A DNA stretch of 64,000 nt from Bacteroidota bacterium (GCA_029237825.1 JAQZBQ010000002.1:186001-250000); one strand, 5' to 3'; counted from the first letter of the stretch, positions 9,419 through 21,619 are shown. Notes: generated by a model not told the origin, from the sequence alone. Translations and numbers: made by a program.

Positions 9419-9913
9419 TTAAAATAACTTTCCTTCAATTGGTCCGGCATGTTTAATCTCATGCTTTAATAGCCATTCTTTTTTATCAATTCCCCATGCA
9501 AAGCCAGTTAAACTCCCATCAGATCCTATAATGCGGTGGCAAGGGACAAGAATGGAAATTTTATTTTTCCCGTTGCTTGAAGCAACTGCTCTAATACTTT
9601 TGATATCACCTACCTTATGTGCTAATAAGAGATAAGAACAGGTATCGCCGTAGGGAATTTTAGAAACCTCGTCCCAAACTTTCTGCTGAAAAGCTGTCCC
9701 GATTTGAAATACAGGTATATCGAAAGTAAAACGCTCTCCTGCAAAATATTCTTTTAATTGCCTGATGCATTCTTTGTTTAAAGGTGTTTCAATGGTGAAA
9801 GGTTCAGTTTCTTTATTTACAAATAAAACAGAACAAACTTTATGGTTAACACTTTTGATTTGAATTAACCCAATTGGCGAATTGTAATAAGAGATGTCGA
9901 ATCCATCCTTCAT
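9419..9913 (-). CDS. Methylated-DNA--protein-cysteine S-methyltransferase
   Basis: 164-residue suicide DNA-repair protein that removes alkyl groups from O6-methylguanine. The active-site PCHR motif lies at residues 124-127 (acceptor Cys125) followed by IIGSDGSLTGFAWG, and the DNA-binding helix with the Arg finger is IRAVASSNGKN (canonical RAVGxANGxN, here with Ala and Ser replacements). The N-terminal ribonuclease-like domain is short but present. It has no AraC/Ada domain, so it is the constitutive Ogt type. Its ATG follows directly on the stop codon of the FtsE-like gene with no gap, indicating translational coupling of two unrelated functions. Confidence 0.95.
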   Translation of the reverse strand: MKDGFDISYYNSPIGLIQIKSVNHKVCSVLFVNKETEPFTIETPLNKECIRQLKEYFAGERFTFDIPVFQIGTAFQQKVWDEVSKIPYGDTCSYLLLAHKVGDIKSIRAVASSNGKNKISILVPCHRIIGSDGSLTGFAWGIDKKEWLLKHEIKHAGPIEGKLF

Positions 9914-10597
9914 TTACTTTAAATAGGCGCTATCCGCTATTTTTGTATTTTCGCACATTAATGTACGTGAGGGAAATTTGCTGTATAAAAGTAAATCATG
10001 CGTTGCAAAAAGGATGCAGCGCCCCTGTTTACTGATTTCAAGAAGCAATTTCATGATCTCTTCCGAGGTTTCAGGATCCAGGTTCCCTGTGGGTTCATCC
10101 GCCAAAATAATTTCCGGCTCATTTATAAGAGCTCTGGCGATACTGATGCGCTGCTGTTCACCACCCGAGAGTTGAAATGGCATGGTTTGCTCCTTGGTTT
10201 CCAGGCCCACTTTAGATAACACATCTTTTACACGGGCTTTAATTTTGACTTCGTCATTCCAGCCGGTCGCCTTCATGACAAAGCGAAGGTTTTCAAAAAC
10301 ATTTCGGTCGCTTAATAATTGAAAATCCTGAAATACAATTCCGAGTTTGCGGCGCAGGTAAGGAATTTCCTTGCGCTTAAGATTATGCAATTTAAATCCT
10401 GACACTTCACCAAAACCTTTTTTTAATTCTATGTCGCCATAAATGGTTTTAAGTAAACTACTTTTTCCGCTTCCGGTTTTCCCGAGCAGATAGACAAATT
10501 CTCCTTTATACATTGCCAGGTTTAAATCAGTGATTACTGGCACATCACCCTGGAAAATGGTCGCGTTTTTGAATTCAATTACCGAATCGTTGATCAT
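9914..10597 (-). CDS. ftsE: ABC transporter ATP-binding protein, FtsE-like
   Basis: 227-residue cytoplasmic ATPase. Walker A is GKTGSGKSS (residues 39-47), the Q-loop VFQDFQLL, the signature LSGGEQQRISIARAL, Walker B IILADEPTGNLD and the H-loop ATHD. Length, absence of extra domains and the VFQDFQLL/EPTGNLD wording point to FtsE, the ATPase that with FtsX controls cell-wall hydrolases at division. No FtsX gene lies in this window. An ATPase of the LolD/MacB type is the alternative, but those sit beside their permeases. It is divergent from the large TPR gene, with a 230-base intergenic region containing no convincing promoter motif. Confidence 0.85.
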   Translation of the reverse strand: MINDSVIEFKNATIFQGDVPVITDLNLAMYKGEFVYLLGKTGSGKSSLLKTIYGDIELKKGFGEVSGFKLHNLKRKEIPYLRRKLGIVFQDFQLLSDRNVFENLRFVMKATGWNDEVKIKARVKDVLSKVGLETKEQTMPFQLSGGEQQRISIARALINEPEIILADEPTGNLDPETSEEIMKLLLEISKQGRCILFATHDLLLYSKFPSRTLMCENTKIADSAYLK

Positions 10598-10827
10598 AGA
10601 AATATATCTGCTATAAAACTAATAGTAATTAAAGCGGATCTTAAGGATATGTGTCCCATGTTTTAACATAAGCGGGTTAATAACTACAAAATCAAGTTGT
10701 TATGCAGGCTTGTTTGACGATTAATTTTAAGGACAGATTTTATTACAAGATTTAGACTTAATTCTTTTAGAATTTTGCTGTCACCATTTTATTAGAAACG
10801 ATTATAATAGAGTATATTAAAAATATT

Positions 10828-13800
10828 ATGATGATTAAACGATATCTCCTGGGCCTTTTATTTATGCTATGTTCCGTGGCTCTATTTTCCCAAAAAACAC
10901 AACTGTATCTGGATAAAGACGCGGCTTATAAAGCAGGGCTGGAGCTTTTTGATAAAAAGCAATACACATCTGCTCAAAAATCTTTTAGTGATTATATGGA
11001 TTCTCCAAGAGCAAACAGTCTTTTAAAGATTGACGCCGAGTATTATGCAGCAGCGTGCGGGATAGAGTTATTTCATAAAGACGGTGAGTGGAGAATGAAA
11101 GAATTTATTGAACGTCATCCGGAGAGTAACAAAGTTAAATGGGCGTATTTTTACTTAGGGAAATCAAATTTCAGGAAGAAAAAATATGAAGAGTCAATTC
11201 AATACTTAGAAAAAGTTGATATCTATGAACTGAATAAAGAAAATTTAGCGGAACTATATTTTAAGAGGGGATATAGTTACTTTATTACAGGTAATACTGA
11301 AAAAGCAAAGTTGGATTTATTTGAAATTAAAGATGTGGATAATAAGTATGCTCATCCAGCCAACTACTACTACTCTCATATTTCATACCAGGAAAAAAAT
11401 TATGAAACTGCATTAGGTGGATTTAACCGGCTCTTAAGTGACGAGACATTTGGATCAGTTGCTCCATACTACATTACGCAAATTTATTTTATACAAGGGA
11501 AATTTACCGAAGTGATTAAAAACGCGCCCGCTTTGTTGGATGATACAACGCATGTTCAAAAAGAGGGAGAGATAAACCGGATGATTGGGGAATCCTATTT
11601 TAATATAAAAGATTATGCGAACGCGCTGGAATATTTCAAAAGAGCTCAGGCAAAGGGCGGAGGTTTTAATGCTAATGGAAATTATGCAATAGGCTATTGT
11701 TATTACCAGATTAAAGATTACCCTAACGCTATTACCTATTTGGAAAAGGCAACACAGACAAACGATAGTCTTGCACAAAACGCTTGGTATCACATAGCGG
11801 ATTGCCATGTGGCAACGAATAATAAAACCAAAGCAAGAAATGCTTTTTACGCAGCCTCCATTTTTAACTTCGATGAAAAAATCAAGGAAGACGCATTATT
11901 CAGTTATGCTAAGCTGTGTTATGAGTTGTCGTACGCACCATTTAATGATGCAGTTGTTGCATTTCAAAAGTATATTTTTGATTATCCGAATTCAACCTGG
12001 AAACAAGAAGCGTATAATTATCTGGTAAATGTATATTCAACAACTAAGAATTACGCTCAGGCGATAGCCTCTATTGAAAAAATTCAACCCCTTGATCCGA
12101 TTTTAAAGCTCTCCTATCAAAAATTAATTTATTTCCGGGGAGTAGAATTTTTCAATAACAATTTGTTGGATAGTGCGGTTCGGTTTTTCAAAAAATCAAT
12201 GACGGTAAACTTCGATAAAACTTATAATGCGTTATCACAGTACTGGCTCGGAGAAATATCCTATTTGAAAAAGGATTATGTAACTGCAATAGATATTTGG
12301 AAAAGCTTTCAACTTAATGAAGGTGCGTTTGCCTTAAGAGAATATGAACTTTCAAATTACAACATCGGATATGCTTATTTCCAACAAAAGAATAAGAGTG
12401 CCTATGAAAATGCAAACATTTCATTCCGAAAATTTCTATTATCGAAAAACACTTTTGATTCAAGAAAAATTGCGGATGCGAATATCCGGACAGCCGACAG
12501 TTATTTTATGAATCACGTTTACCCACAGGCAGCCGATTATTATGAAACTGCAATTGCCCTTAATCAATTGGATATTGATTATTGCATTTATCAAAAAGCG
12601 TTGTGCAGCGGCCTATTGAAGAATAACCAGGAAAAGATAAATGATTTGAAGATGCTGACTTCAAAATTTCCTAAATCTAATTATACGGCGGCTGCAATTT
12701 TTGAAACAGCAGAAACCTATAGTAAAGATTTGAATGATGGGGATAATGCGATCATTTATTATCAGAAAATATTGGATAACTATCCAAATTCTTCTTTTGC
12801 AAATTCTTCGTTAGCAGGGATTGGTTTGATTCATTATAACAGAAAGGAAGATGATAAAGCTTTTTTATATTTCGACAAGATCGTAAAAAAAGATCCGGGC
12901 AGTTCTGACGCCAGAGAAGTGTTACCGATGATAAAAAAAATATTTGAGGCCCAGGGTAAAATTGATGAGATGGCGGCATATTTCAGTGCGGTGGGAAATC
13001 CTCTTAATACTAATGAAATTGAGACTTCCCTTTATGAATCTGCTAAAGAATCCTATTATAATCAAAAGAATTGCGATCTGGCAATGCCGAAATGGGAGAG
13101 TTACATTCAGAAATTTCCTGAAGGCAAATATATCAGTGAAGCACATTTTGGGTTTGCAGAGTGTGCTTATAGTAATGACCAATTTGATAAAGCGGAGCCT
13201 TCCTACCAATTTTTAGTAAGAAGAGCCCGCGGAATATATTCGGAAACATCCTTATTAAAACTTACTTATATTTTGTATAAGGACAAGAAGTATGAAGAGG
13301 CATTACCATTGTACCAGAAGCTTGAAGAGTACGCAGAGATGCCAGCCAATATGTTGAGCGGTAGAATAGGAGCAATGAGGTGCGCGTTCACGCTTAAAAA
13401 ATTTGAGACTGCATTGGAGTATGCAAATAAAGTATTAAATACCGACAAGATTTCTCCGCAACAAACCAGTGAAGCAAAGTTCAACAAAGCAAAATCTTTA
13501 TTTGAACTCAATCGTCTTGATGATGCGATGGTAGAGTTTAAATCGATACATAAATTATCGAAAAATATTACTGGCGCTGAAGCATTATATCATATCGCAA
13601 AAATTCAGTTTGCCAAACAGGATTATTCAGCGGTGGAAAAAACAATTACCACGTTAATAGGTTACGAATATTCTAATGATGAATGGAATGTTAAAGGTTT
13701 GTTATTGCTCGCTGACTCTTACATTGCAAAGGGTGATGATGCTGATGCTGAATTAATGCTGAAAACCGTGATTGAAGGAAAACCCAAACAAATTTATATT

Positions 13801-13968
13801 GATGAAGCCACTAAAAAGCTCGAGGCTTTGAATTCAAAAAAAGCCACACTTGAAAAGGAACAGCAACAAAAAGATATGAAAATTGAGTTTAAAGAGTCAA
13901 AAGGAGATAAAGATCTTTTTGATCAGTTATACGAAGCTCAGCAGGATTCCTTAAAGAATAACAAGTAA
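10828..13968 (+). CDS. Giant exported tetratricopeptide-repeat protein
   Basis: 1046 residues with a signal peptide (residues 1-21, ending LFSQ) and then almost unbroken TPR-like helical pairs through to about residue 1000, recognisable from recurring patterns such as YFKRGYSYFITGNTEKA, AYFYLGKSNFRKKKYEES and EAHFGFAECAYSNDQFDKA. The last 50 residues are a charged Lys/Glu/Gln tail (likely coiled coil). No catalytic domain is visible. The protein should be a periplasmic scaffold. It is followed 37 bases later by a beta-barrel protein, a pairing I believe is conserved in Bacteroidota; a joint role in outer-membrane assembly or T9SS-related envelope function is inference only. Confidence 0.88.
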   Translation: MMIKRYLLGLLFMLCSVALFSQKTQLYLDKDAAYKAGLELFDKKQYTSAQKSFSDYMDSPRANSLLKIDAEYYAAACGIELFHKDGEWRMKEFIERHPESNKVKWAYFYLGKSNFRKKKYEESIQYLEKVDIYELNKENLAELYFKRGYSYFITGNTEKAKLDLFEIKDVDNKYAHPANYYYSHISYQEKNYETALGGFNRLLSDETFGSVAPYYITQIYFIQGKFTEVIKNAPALLDDTTHVQKEGEINRMIGESYFNIKDYANALEYFKRAQAKGGGFNANGNYAIGYCYYQIKDYPNAITYLEKATQTNDSLAQNAWYHIADCHVATNNKTKARNAFYAASIFNFDEKIKEDALFSYAKLCYELSYAPFNDAVVAFQKYIFDYPNSTWKQEAYNYLVNVYSTTKNYAQAIASIEKIQPLDPILKLSYQKLIYFRGVEFFNNNLLDSAVRFFKKSMTVNFDKTYNALSQYWLGEISYLKKDYVTAIDIWKSFQLNEGAFALREYELSNYNIGYAYFQQKNKSAYENANISFRKFLLSKNTFDSRKIADANIRTADSYFMNHVYPQAADYYETAIALNQLDIDYCIYQKALCSGLLKNNQEKINDLKMLTSKFPKSNYTAAAIFETAETYSKDLNDGDNAIIYYQKILDNYPNSSFANSSLAGIGLIHYNRKEDDKAFLYFDKIVKKDPGSSDAREVLPMIKKIFEAQGKIDEMAAYFSAVGNPLNTNEIETSLYESAKESYYNQKNCDLAMPKWESYIQKFPEGKYISEAHFGFAECAYSNDQFDKAEPSYQFLVRRARGIYSETSLLKLTYILYKDKKYEEALPLYQKLEEYAEMPANMLSGRIGAMRCAFTLKKFETALEYANKVLNTDKISPQQTSEAKFNKAKSLFELNRLDDAMVEFKSIHKLSKNITGAEALYHIAKIQFAKQDYSAVEKTITTLIGYEYSNDEWNVKGLLLLADSYIAKGDDADAELMLKTVIEGKPKQIYIDEATKKLEALNSKKATLEKEQQQKDMKIEFKESKGDKDLFDQLYEAQQDSLKNNK

Positions 13969-14005
13969 GATAACATCATTTATATTGAGTAGTAATGGTT
14001 AAGAT

Positions 14006-15781
14006 ATGAAAACGGAAAAGCACTACACAGGAGATAAGATAATTTCCTCCGGAAAATACGGAAACGCATTTATGTTTGCTCAGGATCAACAGGTTCAAAA
14101 GCGACGTATCAGGAGATTGCAATGGTTTTTCATTGTCATATTAATTTTGGGATATGTTACAGCAACTCTGGGACAGTCGCAGGTAACTACTCAAACTTTT
14201 TCTACCACGAGCGAATTTGATCCTACTATTAAAGATGCCGTTAAATTAGGCGACTTGCCGGAAATTATTGATACTGTGAAACGGATTCAGAATATCCGGT
14301 ATGGGATTGTATCAAAGCCACTTATGACAAAATATGATGTGGTTCCGATTGACGCAGCCAAGATGAAGAACGAACCTCTTTCTAAATTGTATCACGCGTT
14401 GTTAAAGGTAGGTTTGGGCACTTACACAACCCCTTACGGTGAATTCTGGATAAATAGTTTGAGAACTAGGGATGTTGCTTATGGAATTCATTTTAAACAT
14501 CTATCTTCTTCATCACATTTAAAAGATGTTGGATACAGTGGTTTCAGTGATAATGAGGGCGAGATTTTTGGCAAGAAGTTCTATAAAAAACATACGCTTA
14601 CTGGTGAGTTAAATTATAAACGTAATGTCGTACATTTCTACGGTTACGACACTTCAGAAAATAAGTTAACAAGGGATTACACGCGCCAGCGTTACCAGTT
14701 ATTTGAACCGGTGATAAAGGTTCAAAGCCACTATACTGATAGTTCTAAAATTAATCATTCAATTCGATTTGGTTACCATAATTTAACTGACTTGTACAGT
14801 GTGTCGGAAAACAATGTAAAGTTAAATACACTTTTTAATACCTTCATTAACAAGGAACGCTTGTTTGTAGCATTTGATGCTGACTATTATAGCCACAAGC
14901 TTCCTAACGACACGTTTAATGATGTAATTCTTAAATTGAACCCTTATTTTGAAGCCCATGGAAAAAAATGGACGGTAGACATCGGAGTGGGAGCCGCGCT
15001 GGATATGTTCTCTAATCAAAGTGCTGCCAAATTTTATTTTTACCCACAATTAAATGCCCAATACGATGTGTACGAAAGTATTATAATTCCTTATGCCGGG
15101 ATCAATGGCGGGCTTCAGAAAAATTCCCTCAGAAGTTTAAGTTCTGAAAACCCATTTCTTTCTCCTTATATCAATTATAAAAATTCTAATACTAAAATCA
15201 ATGTATTTGGTGGGTTAAAAGGTAATTTAAGTTCTAAAACCAGTTATGATGCGAAATCATCCTACAGCATTGTGGATAGCATGCACTTTTTTGTTGTGGA
15301 TTATACCGAGAATGGAACACTTGATAACCAATATAAGGTACTTTATGATAATACCGAACTGTTTAATGTGAATGGCCAGGTAAAGTATCAGTTAAAGGAA
15401 AAAATTAATCTTGTTGTTAAGGGAAATTATTATATGTACAAAACAAGGAATCTAACCAGGGCTTACCATAAACCCGAATACGATCTCACATTTTCTGCAG
15501 TTTATAATTTGAAGAGTAAGATCATAATAAAAGGCGATGTATTTATAATTGGAAAACAGTTTGCTCTTACGAAAACTTCGGACAATTTTGTTTATAAAAC
15601 AGAACCAAAACTGATGAAAGGTGTGGTTGACGCTAACCTGGGGGTAGAATACCGATACAGTAAAATGCTTTCGTTTTTTGTCAACTTTAACAATATTGCA
15701 AATTCCAGGTATTACAGATGGGAAAAATACCCGAGTCAGCGCTTTAATCTTATGGCCGGCTTAACGTTCATCCCATTTTAA
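14006..15781 (+). CDS. Outer-membrane beta-barrel protein paired with the TPR protein
   Basis: 591 residues. A hydrophobic segment at about residues 41-57 (WFFIVILILGYVTATLG) forms an export signal ending near GQSQ. It is preceded by an unusually long, basic N-terminal extension, so the true start may be the ATG at 14072. The rest alternates short amphipathic beta strands and turns to an aromatic C-terminus (MAGLTFIPF), the profile of a TonB-receptor-like barrel lacking a recognisable plug domain. The segment after the signal contains STTSEFDPTIKDA and proline-rich connections. It is the second gene of a two-gene unit with the giant TPR protein. Specific function not recognised. Confidence 0.75.
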   Translation: MKTEKHYTGDKIISSGKYGNAFMFAQDQQVQKRRIRRLQWFFIVILILGYVTATLGQSQVTTQTFSTTSEFDPTIKDAVKLGDLPEIIDTVKRIQNIRYGIVSKPLMTKYDVVPIDAAKMKNEPLSKLYHALLKVGLGTYTTPYGEFWINSLRTRDVAYGIHFKHLSSSSHLKDVGYSGFSDNEGEIFGKKFYKKHTLTGELNYKRNVVHFYGYDTSENKLTRDYTRQRYQLFEPVIKVQSHYTDSSKINHSIRFGYHNLTDLYSVSENNVKLNTLFNTFINKERLFVAFDADYYSHKLPNDTFNDVILKLNPYFEAHGKKWTVDIGVGAALDMFSNQSAAKFYFYPQLNAQYDVYESIIIPYAGINGGLQKNSLRSLSSENPFLSPYINYKNSNTKINVFGGLKGNLSSKTSYDAKSSYSIVDSMHFFVVDYTENGTLDNQYKVLYDNTELFNVNGQVKYQLKEKINLVVKGNYYMYKTRNLTRAYHKPEYDLTFSAVYNLKSKIIIKGDVFIIGKQFALTKTSDNFVYKTEPKLMKGVVDANLGVEYRYSKMLSFFVNFNNIANSRYYRWEKYPSQRFNLMAGLTFIPF

Positions 15782-15883
15782 ATAAATGTTTCACCTGGTA
15801 AACCTTAGTTTCAGCTAGCTAAAATTTGATTCTGCTATGTATCAGAATTTACGATTACACCCTGCGATTTTACCATTAAACAA

Positions 15884-17206
15884 TTAGAACGAAACCTGAT
15901 ATTGTAACACAATTTGCCCACGACGCGCAGATGGTGATTCGTGTATATCGCCATTGGGCTTGGTATAAAATACAGGACGACTCTGGTAGTCCAGCGAAAT
16001 TTTGGCATTTTGCCCGATCACAATCCAGTTGACACCGATATTATAAATTAAAACAGGATCCTTTAATTTTTGGTATCCTGCATATGAGGCTGCCAGGTAG
16101 GGTTGCAGAGTGCCTGAATTTTTAAGAAGATCTTTTTTAAACAGATATGCTCCCTGAAAATAAATAACATGCCCCGTTCCAATCATCGGAACAGCGTTTC
16201 CTGGGCCATTAAAGCTTCCATTTGAGGTAATTCCGTTTGCAGTATTCATAGCTCCGGCGTTCCTAATGTAATTAGGTCCGAAGTCATAGTTTAAATAGGA
16301 AGCATAAACCGTTACGGCATTTTGTTTCTCCTTATTAATATAACAATCATAAAATACATCCAAACCTAATTGTTGCAGAGGAGTAAATATGGTGTCCAGG
16401 CTGTGGTTTTTGTGCCACATCGCGTTTTTCTGATAGGTAAATCCCGTACCAAGGTTCAGCACCCTTTTCTTTCCCAGGTAAGAACCGGTCATGTATGGTA
16501 GTAAATTGCTTTCTTTGTCAAGAAACTGCCACATAAAATATCCTTGATAGTGTAATTCAGGCGCACGTGTTGAAAATGAAGATGTGTTGGTTCCTGTTAA
16601 TGAGGCAATACCCGTTAAAGAGGTTTGAACGGGAAACGGATTCGACGCCGATAAACGGTAATCAAATTTGCCCAGCTTGCCTTTTCCGTAAATTCCTAGT
16701 TTCCTAACAAACTGATCGGTTATGTCATTAGTCGTTTCTTCAATAACTGGTAAATCCATACACAGGATATTAGCTACGCCTGAGGAAGTGTAACGTGCTG
16801 TACCATTCCACCCGTTCAATCCTGCCCCAAGAGTAAAGTATGTTTTTAAAACTGTATATTCAGCAGTGACATCATGAAAAAAAATTGGTGTTTTACGGGC
16901 AGTAAGATGATTAAAACTATTAATCCCAATTTGAGTATAAAAAAAAACGTTTTTATTTAACTGTCCCATTACCTGGTAACGCACACGCCTAAGTCCAACA
17001 TCATACGATTCCCTCTTTTCTGTGCCGAAAATGGTTGATCCGGGATTGTTATTGTTATACCTCAACCATATCTGCGCTAACCCGGTACCTTTTATGTATC
17101 GTGAACTATCAGCGTTTAAATAAACTTTCACTTCACTTTTGGAAGCGGTTTGGGATAATGAGATAAAAGAAGCCAGGAGTGGGAGAATTAAAAATAACTT
17201 TTGCAT
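15884..17206 (-). CDS. Porin-like outer-membrane protein
   Basis: 440 residues with a clear signal peptide (residues 1-18, ending SLSQ). The mature part is built of alternating beta strands with many Tyr, Asn and Gly residues and ends in GQIVLQYQVSF, the terminal-Phe pattern of outer-membrane barrels. Features such as LRRVRYQVMGQLNKNVFFYTQIG and a late strand ending in AKISLDYQSRPVF resemble the phosphate-selective porin O/P family common in Bacteroidota. The substrate is not predictable. It is transcribed alone, convergent with the TPR/barrel pair (102-base gap without an obvious hairpin) and divergent from gyrB. Confidence 0.75.
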   Translation of the reverse strand: MQKLFLILPLLASFISLSQTASKSEVKVYLNADSSRYIKGTGLAQIWLRYNNNNPGSTIFGTEKRESYDVGLRRVRYQVMGQLNKNVFFYTQIGINSFNHLTARKTPIFFHDVTAEYTVLKTYFTLGAGLNGWNGTARYTSSGVANILCMDLPVIEETTNDITDQFVRKLGIYGKGKLGKFDYRLSASNPFPVQTSLTGIASLTGTNTSSFSTRAPELHYQGYFMWQFLDKESNLLPYMTGSYLGKKRVLNLGTGFTYQKNAMWHKNHSLDTIFTPLQQLGLDVFYDCYINKEKQNAVTVYASYLNYDFGPNYIRNAGAMNTANGITSNGSFNGPGNAVPMIGTGHVIYFQGAYLFKKDLLKNSGTLQPYLAASYAGYQKLKDPVLIYNIGVNWIVIGQNAKISLDYQSRPVFYTKPNGDIHESPSARRGQIVLQYQVSF

Positions 17207-17384
17207 GCGCTAAAAATAACGGAAAATGAGGAAGAATTGTCTCAAAGACAAGGGTAGATTTGAAGAATAATTTCTAAAAAGCGTTAAATTGAAGTTGTGG
17301 GGACAAGTGAAAAATGTATTGAATAATTGGGTTTTTATTCACCATATTTTATTAACACATGTTCGTAAAATAGAGGTTAAATAA

Positions 17385-19406
<2,022 letters not shown>

Positions 19407-19520
19407 AAACTAAAATTTGAGAAGTAATAATTAAGGCAATCAAATAATAAATTAAATTTACCTGATTATTAATCTCAAGATCACGAAATCAAAATTTAAA
19501 AACTTAATAATTTTAATAGT

Positions 19521-20459
19521 ATGACAAAAGTATCAGTTATCGGCGCCGGAAATGTAGGTGCAACGTGTGCAGAATATATTGCACAAAGAAGAATTGCCAG
19601 TGAAGTAGTTATCCTGGATATCAAAGAAAATTTCGCTGAAGGGAAAGCATTGGATTTAATGCAAACAGCATCTTTAAACGGTTTTAATACTCGTATTAGC
19701 GGAAGTACAAACGATTATTCTAAAACTGCCGGAAGTGATGTTGTTGTGGTTACCTCTGGTATTCCTCGTAAACCAGGAATGACGCGTGAAGAATTAATTG
19801 GAATTAATGCCGGTATAGTTAAAACTGTTACTGAAAATGTATTAAAGCATTCACCGAATGCTGTAATTATTATTGTTTCCAACCCGATGGATACAATGAC
19901 CTATTTAGCATTGAAGGGAAGTAAATTACCTAAAAACAGAATTATTGGAATGGGCGGCGCATTAGATAGCGCACGTTTCAACTGTTATTTATCCCAGGCA
20001 TTGAACGCGCCTGCAAGTGATGTGCAAGGTGTAGTTATTGGTGGTCATGGAGATACAACGATGATTCCTTTAACACGCTTGGCTACTTATAATGGAGTGC
20101 CAGTTTCTCAAACGTTAAATGCGGAAACGTTGAAAAAGGTAGCAGCAGATACCATGGTTGGGGGTGCAACTTTAACCGGCATGTTAGGTACATCGGCTTG
20201 GTATGCGCCGGGAGCTGCTGTTGCAACAATTGTTGATAGTATTTTAAATGATCAGAAAAAATTAATTCCATGCAGTGTTCTACTTGAAGGTGAATACGGG
20301 CAATCAGATATTTGCATGGGCGTTCCTGTAATTATCGGGAAAAACGGATGGGAAAAAATCGTTGACTTTAATTTGAACGATGAAGAGAAAGCCTTGTTCT
20401 CAAAAAGTGCAGACGCTGTAAGAAGTATGAATTCTGTTTTGTCATCTGTGACTGCATAA
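19521..20459 (+). CDS. mdh: Malate dehydrogenase
   Basis: NAD-dependent malate dehydrogenase of the citric-acid cycle, 312 residues. Glycine-rich NAD motif GAGNVGAT (residues 9-16) with Asp33 for NAD rather than NADP. Substrate loop Arg83 and Arg89 (IPRKPGMTRE), Asp149 and Arg152, and catalytic His176 (GGHGDTTMIPL). Arg83 in the loop, where lactate dehydrogenases carry Gln, identifies malate as substrate. The gene stands alone 114 bases after gyrB and ends at a strong intrinsic terminator. Confidence 0.97.
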   Translation: MTKVSVIGAGNVGATCAEYIAQRRIASEVVILDIKENFAEGKALDLMQTASLNGFNTRISGSTNDYSKTAGSDVVVVTSGIPRKPGMTREELIGINAGIVKTVTENVLKHSPNAVIIIVSNPMDTMTYLALKGSKLPKNRIIGMGGALDSARFNCYLSQALNAPASDVQGVVIGGHGDTTMIPLTRLATYNGVPVSQTLNAETLKKVAADTMVGGATLTGMLGTSAWYAPGAAVATIVDSILNDQKKLIPCSVLLEGEYGQSDICMGVPVIIGKNGWEKIVDFNLNDEEKALFSKSADAVRSMNSVLSSVTA

Positions 20460-20478
20460 TCAAACCTATGGAATAATA

Positions 20479-20513
20479 AATCCCGGTTACTATGAGTTAC
20501 CGGGATTTTTTGT
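20479..20513 (+). terminator. Rho-independent terminator after mdh
   Basis: Inverted repeat AATCCCGGT / ACCGGGATT with one internal T-T mismatch, a further ACT/AGT pair and a 3-base loop, followed by a run of T. It lies 20 bases after the mdh stop. Confidence 0.9.
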
Positions 20514-20683
20514 TTACTATAATTTGTATTTCTTGGTAATGAATGAGAGAACGGATTTTACTATCCCTGTCGATTTCCCCACCTTTCTCTTTTGTAGTAT
20601 TGGAAGGAATCTGGTCAGGAATTTATTACACATGGCTCCATCTTTTTGTCTTATTATTCACAGCAAGGGGGCAAGACATTACA

Positions 20684-21619
20684 TTAATTTTTCAACGTCG
20701 CATCTTTTAAATCGCTAGTAGTCACCTGCACCTTATTATCAGCCATATAAGGTTGGTCTTTGCAAGAATTGGTTTGAAGCAATAATTCCTTTACTAATTC
20801 TGGTTGTTCTTGTGTAATACGGTGCCCTGTACCTTTTAATTTCATAAATACTGCGGTACAATTGGTAATATGTTTTTTAGCGAAGGAATAATTGGCGGTA
20901 TCTGCTACACTGTCATCTTCACCAACCAATACATACGTTGGTGTGCATAGTTTTTGCCATTCAGGTAACATTTTTTTCATTTCTGTTTGGTGAGCAAATT
21001 TTTCTTTTGTTGCAACATTTAACAGATCAGGGAGCATCCATTGAACCAGGGCGGTATTCCCTAAGTCACTAAACCAATAAAATTTTTCCTTTTCCGGATC
21101 AATTACAGGTGACACCATGACTAATTTTTCAAATTGTTCCGGATAATGAATAGCAAGCCACGCCGTTATTGGTGCGCCATATGAACGGCCGAGTAAATAC
21201 ACTTTTTTGTTTGAATGGTTCTCGGCATCGATGATTTTTTTAATCGCCAAAGCCTGCATTTCCACTGAAAGCTCTTCCTTCCCGTAACCTGATTTTCCAT
21301 AACCCAAACGGTCAACTGAAACAATCTTAAATCGATCTTGTAACAAGCTATCGTCAATAAGGTTAAGGTAACCATACCATGCACCCGGTGCTCCGTGCAC
21401 CATCAGTAAAAGCGGTAGAGTATCGTTTTTAGCGATAACAGCATAATGTTGTTTTCGGTCAGTAAGATCTGAGGTTTTATAAATTGGCTTAACAGCGGCG
21501 TTTTTATAATGTTCATTAATTTCATCATCAGTTTTCATATAACCGTTTAAGAGAAAACAACGGCTGAAGAGTAGAAGGGAAGAGATCAAGAGAAGGGTAA
21601 TCAGAACAAAATTTTTCAT
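20684..21619 (-). CDS. Alpha/beta hydrolase, membrane-anchored or exported
   Basis: 311 residues with an N-terminal hydrophobic segment (residues 4-19). FSRC at 18-21 resembles a lipobox but has Arg at -1, so lipid attachment is doubtful. The hydrolase fold shows the oxyanion motif HGAPGAWYGY (75-84), nucleophile elbow GRSYG with Ser146, an acid residue in VGEDDS (Asp245 or Asp246) and His276 in GTGHR. The triad is complete. The HGxPG motif and overall layout resemble epoxide hydrolase or proline-iminopeptidase relatives; the substrate is unknown. It is a single gene between the mdh terminator and a 490-base non-coding stretch. Confidence 0.85.
   Translation of the reverse strand: MKNFVLITLLLISSLLLFSRCFLLNGYMKTDDEINEHYKNAAVKPIYKTSDLTDRKQHYAVIAKNDTLPLLLMVHGAPGAWYGYLNLIDDSLLQDRFKIVSVDRLGYGKSGYGKEELSVEMQALAIKKIIDAENHSNKKVYLLGRSYGAPITAWLAIHYPEQFEKLVMVSPVIDPEKEKFYWFSDLGNTALVQWMLPDLLNVATKEKFAHQTEMKKMLPEWQKLCTPTYVLVGEDDSVADTANYSFAKKHITNCTAVFMKLKGTGHRITQEQPELVKELLLQTNSCKDQPYMADNKVQVTTSDLKDATLKN

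Noticed and set aside
20524-20718. 64-codon plus-strand open frame between mdh and the hydrolase
   Set aside because: It overlaps the end of the well-supported hydrolase gene, has no start signal and no recognisable composition.
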